This document shows, in pieces, positions 34,711 through 38,683 of a DNA stretch of 38,683 nucleotides; position 1 is the stretch's first letter, and each line of letters opens with the position of its first letter. The translations under genes and the position numbers were made by a program. The notes under the pieces are model-generated. The model worked only from the letters and a program-made list of their open reading frames with translations. It made no database searches and had not been told where the DNA came from. Source of the stretch: Clostridiales bacterium (GTDB lineage: Bacteria; Bacillota; Clostridia; Saccharofermentanales; Saccharofermentanaceae); NCBI GenBank assembly GCA_017620475.1, contig JAFZQI010000025.1:1-38683 (forward strand). The letters are read 5' to 3'.

Positions 34711-36549
34711 ATGAGTAGAAATAAAAAACGTATAGTTAGGACATTCTCTGTTTTTCTTTCGCTGATAATAATCGTATATTCTGTTTCTGCGTGTTCGTTA
34801 GGATCATTCCTTAAGAAGAATGGAACTGGATTTGTTGAGGGTTGGAAGGCAGTGGATGAGTATTTAGGTACTAAGATCACTGAAAAGGTTGATGACGACT
34901 ATCTCAATCAAGTAGCGCAATATATGGGCGTAGCTGAGCAATCTGACGACAAGGATAAAAACTCAAGCCTGAGCATTGAAGAAAAAGCCCTATATGCTGA
35001 AGAACGATGGACATCATCAAATGATAATATCGATTCGTTGGCAGATTCTTCTTTGTATAGTTCAACACGTTTGGTTAACAAACTGTTTGAATCGAAGAAA
35101 AATGCAAACTATGTCACAGATGAAACACACAATAGATATATTTGTGAGAATTATTACGACTCTTCTAGTGATGTTGCAACAGAGCAGGCGATTGTAATCT
35201 TAGAATCGTATAGAAATCATATAAATGAGTCAAAGACCGATAAAAACATCGGTTTTCAACAGTTTTGTGAAGAGTATGGCTATAATTCTGAAATACAATA
35301 CTTATACAACGTGAATAGTGATTCAGCACGTGTTATACCAGAGGAGTTGTTTGATGATGCGGTTAATTTCCTAAAAGGAAAAGTCGATGTTCTAGAAGAT
35401 CGATGCTCGGAGATACTTGTCAGACTCAAAATTCGTTTGAATAATCCGGATGAAAATCAAACAATTCCTTTCACTGTTGATGAATTGAGAGCTGTTGCAG
35501 AATTGGCATACGAAGGGGATTTTGTTCCAGAAGATTTTGGACTATTGAAGAGTCAGATTGTAACGCCAAAGTATTTAATTAAGCAAGCAATTAATGGAGG
35601 GCTTTCATCTGAGACGGTCGAAGTCGCATTATCGGTAGGTCCGGATTTATTCTCGTTTATTCGATGGAGCCTTATGAACGGGAAACTAAATGTCAAGCAA
35701 CTTATCAATGATGGTATAGATGGCTTGTTTGCATCTTCTATTGGCTATATTGAAGGCGCCGTTTGTAATCTTATCCTCTCAAAATGTATAGATGGCATAT
35801 TTAAAGATGGTTTAGCAGGAATTTCGCCGAAAGCGTTGGCAGCAATTGCAAGGGTTACTAAAGAGGCGATCAGTTATGGTTATGCGTTGGAAAAAGGAGA
35901 TATAACACCACTTGAATATGGTGACCTAATTGCAGAAGTAATAATAGTCGAAAGCTGCAAAACTGCTGCAGGTGTTGCACTTGAAAGCATTCTTCCTGCT
36001 ATGCCGATGGCTTATACAATTGGAAGCTTTGTAGGTGGGATGTTGGCGAAAACAGGCTATGACATAGTAAAGGGCGCAATTAAACAGATCGTGGGATTCT
36101 TTGCTGGTTTAGGTGGATTTGAGTGCTTTGTTTGTGATGACGAGAGAGATGACCTGTATGCGATCTCCAATGAGAATATTATGGAAGCAAGTATTTTCTT
36201 TGAATTGTCTTCTGCAAAAGATCTGTCGATTAATCTGGATGGTGAAGGAAAAATCAATATAGGTCTAGATGGGGAATTCTATTGTACGAATTGCGGAGCT
36301 CTTCTCAATGACATGGAAGGATTTGATCCCCAAGAGGGCTATTTTTATTGTGAAGATTGCGGGATGCTTTTGTATGATGGTAATACAGTTTATTCTGGTG
36401 AACGATATCCCGATGTTATCTGGTTTTGTGATAAATGTGGAGATTGTTTGAGTAAGCAGGAAGGTTTTTCTGATTTGAATGATGAGTGGATATGTAAAAA
36501 GTGTTTCCATATAAACGCTATCAGTGAGGACGAAATACTTGAAACTTAA
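34711..36549 (+). CDS. Lipoprotein with a Gly-rich hydrophobic region and C-terminal zinc ribbons
   Basis: 612 residues from ATG 34711 (AGGAGGG upstream). A signal peptide ends in VSAC with C28 as the likely lipid-modified residue. Residues ~30-280 are acidic and helical. Residues ~300-470 include Ala/Gly-rich hydrophobic stretches (LESILPAMPMAYTIGSFVGG, then IKQIVGFFAGLGGF) that could insert in a membrane. The end (523-600) holds four CxxC pairs: C525/C528, C547/C550, C573/C576 and C595/C598, that is, two zinc ribbons. Zinc ribbons on a predicted exported lipoprotein are unusual. The layout recalls pore-forming or toxin-like surface proteins, but no known toxin domain is seen. Confidence 0.7.
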   Translation: MSRNKKRIVRTFSVFLSLIIIVYSVSACSLGSFLKKNGTGFVEGWKAVDEYLGTKITEKVDDDYLNQVAQYMGVAEQSDDKDKNSSLSIEEKALYAEERWTSSNDNIDSLADSSLYSSTRLVNKLFESKKNANYVTDETHNRYICENYYDSSSDVATEQAIVILESYRNHINESKTDKNIGFQQFCEEYGYNSEIQYLYNVNSDSARVIPEELFDDAVNFLKGKVDVLEDRCSEILVRLKIRLNNPDENQTIPFTVDELRAVAELAYEGDFVPEDFGLLKSQIVTPKYLIKQAINGGLSSETVEVALSVGPDLFSFIRWSLMNGKLNVKQLINDGIDGLFASSIGYIEGAVCNLILSKCIDGIFKDGLAGISPKALAAIARVTKEAISYGYALEKGDITPLEYGDLIAEVIIVESCKTAAGVALESILPAMPMAYTIGSFVGGMLAKTGYDIVKGAIKQIVGFFAGLGGFECFVCDDERDDLYAISNENIMEASIFFELSSAKDLSINLDGEGKINIGLDGEFYCTNCGALLNDMEGFDPQEGYFYCEDCGMLLYDGNTVYSGERYPDVIWFCDKCGDCLSKQEGFSDLNDEWICKKCFHINAISEDEILET

Positions 36550-36687
36550 TGATTGCATGCATTTTTGTGGCACTATGACAAATTGTATGTCTTGTTATAT
36601 CAGTGTACATAATAAGATGGTTTGTAGATGTTGAAATGAGCACTTGTTAATCGTGTATTTGGAAAATTGTTGAATAGGAGGAAGAAT

Positions 36688-37710
36688 ATGTTCTGTAATA
36701 AATGTGGTCATAAATTATCTGATACTGCGAACTTCTGCGCCGGGTGTGGATCAAGAATAACACGGAACCGAGAGTATATTCCTGTTTCTAGTTCATCGAC
36801 TCAATTCCAGGAAGACTTATCTCAGAAAACCACTTTTGGAACTTTTTCCTCTGAGTCACAGAAAAATGCTACGACGAATAAAGACTATAGTTCACGTGAT
36901 GGTCTCGAATTTAAGAAAAATACAAAAGTTGAAACAGTATCGGTAACTTGCCCAAGATGCGGAGGCGAGGTAAAAACGGTGGATGGATTGGATACATTCT
37001 ATTGTTTATATTGTGGAAACAGAGTTGTTTTGTCTGGTATGAGCGATGCTTCTTATGAAGCTAAAACTAAGGCACGCAAATATGAGAAAGAAGAAAGAAT
37101 GCAAGCAAATGCTTTTTCACATGAAAAAGAAATGTATATTATGCAGAAAGAAGAAGAGAAGAAATCAACTAAACGATTTCTTATTATTTCGGCTCTGGTT
37201 GTTTTGTTTATTTTGGGAGTTATCATATGGATTGCATATCCGAGTATTAAGGTTAGGCATTCTCGTAGTCAGTTAGTGAAACTCAACGAGAAATTTGAGG
37301 ATTTGCTGGATGAAGAGGATTATGATGAAGCCGAAAAGGTAAATAAACAGATTAAAAAACTGGCTGGCGATTTGAAAGGAGACGAATGGGGAGAGTGGAT
37401 AGGAGTTTATCTAGAGAATTATTATCAAGTTACTAAGGCCCAAAGGAAAGAAAAGAGTATTAAACACAAAAAGGTGAAACTTAAAGCAGATTTAGAAGAT
37501 ATCGATGATATGAAGAAAGAAGATGTAGTTGAGTATCTCCTAAAAGTCGGTTTTGTAAACATAACGTATGTAATTGAAGATGCGGATACGTTATTTAGCA
37601 CTAAATGGGGATCAGTTGATGAAATCACCATAGACGGTAATGATGACTGCGAAGCGGGGGAATACTTTTATGATGATGTTGAAGTGATAGTGAGAGTATG
37701 GACGAGTTGA
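36688..37710 (+). CDS. Double zinc-ribbon membrane protein with a PASTA-like C-terminal domain
   Basis: 340 residues from ATG 36688, with AGGAGG just upstream; a TTG at 36667 is rejected. Zinc ribbon 1 uses C3, C6, C17 and C20; zinc ribbon 2 uses C88, C91, C106 and C109. A Ser/Thr-rich linker joins them. A charged coiled coil (~120-160) leads to one membrane segment (~164-184). The outside part ends in a module (KKEDVVEYLLKVGFVNITYV to the end) like the small PASTA-like domains found on many zinc-ribbon proteins of Firmicutes. The N-terminus should be cytoplasmic. Function unknown; a sensing or envelope role is plausible. Confidence 0.75.
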   Translation: MFCNKCGHKLSDTANFCAGCGSRITRNREYIPVSSSSTQFQEDLSQKTTFGTFSSESQKNATTNKDYSSRDGLEFKKNTKVETVSVTCPRCGGEVKTVDGLDTFYCLYCGNRVVLSGMSDASYEAKTKARKYEKEERMQANAFSHEKEMYIMQKEEEKKSTKRFLIISALVVLFILGVIIWIAYPSIKVRHSRSQLVKLNEKFEDLLDEEDYDEAEKVNKQIKKLAGDLKGDEWGEWIGVYLENYYQVTKAQRKEKSIKHKKVKLKADLEDIDDMKKEDVVEYLLKVGFVNITYVIEDADTLFSTKWGSVDEITIDGNDDCEAGEYFYDDVEVIVRVWTS

Positions 37711-37818
37711 TCGAAAAGCTTACCGTTCAATGAATTGCTGCGAAAGATGGTTTAGACTCATAAAGAAACTATTGTATGCCAATGCAATTTGAATAACCAT
37801 GATACCTTAGGAAAACAA

Positions 37819-38473
37819 TTAATTGTGCGTTTTCTTGTAGTATTCTTCATCTTGCATTTTGAGTTTTGCTATCCGACGTTCATATGCTTCTATTCTTCGC
37901 GTTAACTCTTGATTGGATACCATTTCTTCGTCGGTGCTTTCAAAACCTTTCGACGAATTGCTTCCTTTGGAAGATGTTTGAGGTTTAGTAGATGCTATTA
38001 TTTTGACCCCGCAATTGCCACAGAATTTGGACTCGGTGTCTATTTGAGTACCGCAATTAGGACAGTTGTTTTTCGTTGAACCCGTTTTCTCATCCGAATT
38101 TTGAGTTGCGTGATTTGTTGTTATCCTCGAACCACATACCTCGCAATACTGAGAATTTTCAGTGTTGTATGCTCCACACATCTCACAACGAAGCAACTTG
38201 TTTGTACTCACATTCATCCTAGCGTTGCTTGAAGAAGTGCCATAACCATGGAGTGGAGGCTTGATTTTATTCTCCTTTGGAAGAGGTTGAAAGAATCCTG
38301 AGGGTTGTAGTTTGTTGTATATCGTTGCTTTTTCGATGGCATATTTTATTCGTTCAGCAAGTCGACGTGGTATCTCTAGATCTGTTCTATCCGAATAAAC
38401 CCAATAATTCCCTGTAAGATGCCCGTAATCATTAAAATCAATAGAGAACCTCCAATCTTCGCAACCGTCATTT
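37819..38473 (-). pseudogene. Zinc-ribbon protein gene, 5' end removed by an IS element
   Basis: From an ATG at 38217 there is a 132-residue protein with two zinc ribbons (CEMCGAYNTENSQYCEVC and CPNCGTQIDTESKFCGNC), a Ser-rich linker and a C-terminal coiled coil (NQELTRRIEAYERRIAKLK). However, the same frame stays open upstream for ~85 codons with protein-like sequence (CEDWRFSIDFNDYGHLTG, then NYWVYSDRTDLEIPRRLAER) up to the IS end at about 38474, and no start with a ribosome site is seen. The gene was therefore longer and is cut off. The short form could still be made from 38217, but no good RBS precedes it. It converges on the gene ending at 37710. Confidence 0.7.
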
Positions 38474-38683
38474 TGTTAGCGACCAGCTAAAATAGCCACT
38501 GCGGGACCAACTAAAATCGCCACTCTCAGCTCATGTAAAATCGCCAACACACCAGCATATTACCTTGATTTATTTGTTGTTTGCTTTCAGCGTCTCGATA
38601 GAGTGCGTTTCCAACTTCTTTCCTCGGTATGTGACTCCTTTCATGACGTAGACGATTGCGTCATCGAAGATTCGATCCAGTGC
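38474..38683 (-). mobile_element. End of an IS21-like insertion sequence (runs off window)
   Basis: The likely terminal TG is at 38474-38475. Inside it are three imperfect repeats around the core TAAAAT-[A/C]-GCCA (about 38484-38503, 38509-38523 and 38534-38547), a multiple-terminal-repeat pattern typical of IS21-family ends. A short coding remnant with an IstB-like end follows. The insertion interrupts the zinc-ribbon gene. The other end and any target duplication are outside the window. Confidence 0.65.
38570..38683 (-). CDS. C-terminus of an IstB-like transposition helper ATPase (partial)
   Basis: 37 codons and a stop on the minus strand: ALDRIFDDAIVYVMKG, then VTYRGKKLETHSIETLKANN. The LDRI-X3-A pattern followed by a basic RGKK stretch fits the C-terminal end of IstB-type helper proteins. 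The piece is short, so the assignment rests mainly on the IS21-like end next to it. Confidence 0.5.
   Translation of the reverse strand, partial: ALDRIFDDAIVYVMKGVTYRGKKLETHSIETLKANNK

Overview
The window looks like a chromosome segment of a Gram-positive anaerobe of class Clostridia, most likely Lachnospiraceae or a close relative. The reasons are a type III glutamine synthetase, the DapL/DapF lysine branch, an ANTAR regulator of nitrogen genes, a MocR regulator beside an ECF transporter S component, YesN/YesM-type two-component genes and AGGAGG ribosome-binding sites throughout. The core (about 1-34000) is moderately GC-rich. The right end (about 34000-38683) is clearly AT-richer and looks like an acquired island. 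No rRNA, tRNA or CRISPR array was seen.

Layout. 1-454: 5' part of glnN on the minus strand, with its promoter. 806-8228 (plus): ANTAR regulator, dapF, dapL, a PEP/pyruvate-binding-domain protein and nadE. 8389-9447: AraM-like glycerol-1-phosphate dehydrogenase. 9703-15811: gltB-gltD. 15918-17774: ECF S component divergent from a degenerate MocR regulator, followed by a frameshifted small gene. 18266-22300: response regulator, histidine kinase and a sugar-binding lipoprotein, all overlapping. 22335-24022: a nuclease-like gene bounded by 154-bp direct repeats of hairpins. 24122-25333: GntR/LacI-type regulator on the minus strand. 26092-30979: YtfQRT/YjfF-like sugar ABC transporter. 31186-33959: membrane protein, cyclase-family enzyme, an unknown protein and a small membrane protein. 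34170-38473: AT-rich zinc-ribbon protein cluster. 38474-38683: end of an IS21-like element that interrupts the last zinc-ribbon gene.

How it fits together. GlnN (ammonia to glutamine) and GltBD (glutamine to glutamate) form the GS-GOGAT cycle. Both transcripts start with the same hexaloop hairpin, followed by a second hairpin and an alternative pairing, which is the kind of target ANTAR proteins bind. The ANTAR gene is divergent from glnN, so this is probably a local nitrogen regulon. The two-component genes and their binding lipoprotein probably sense the sugar taken up by the ABC transporter further right.

The most unusual features are: (i) a nuclease-like gene between two triple-hairpin arrays, with a block of nested hairpins just after its stop; (ii) a 54-nt hairpin family showing compensatory changes; (iii) the paired nitrogen leaders; (iv) a strongly over-represented 9-mer, AGTGCTTTT, with a longer conserved context at several sites.
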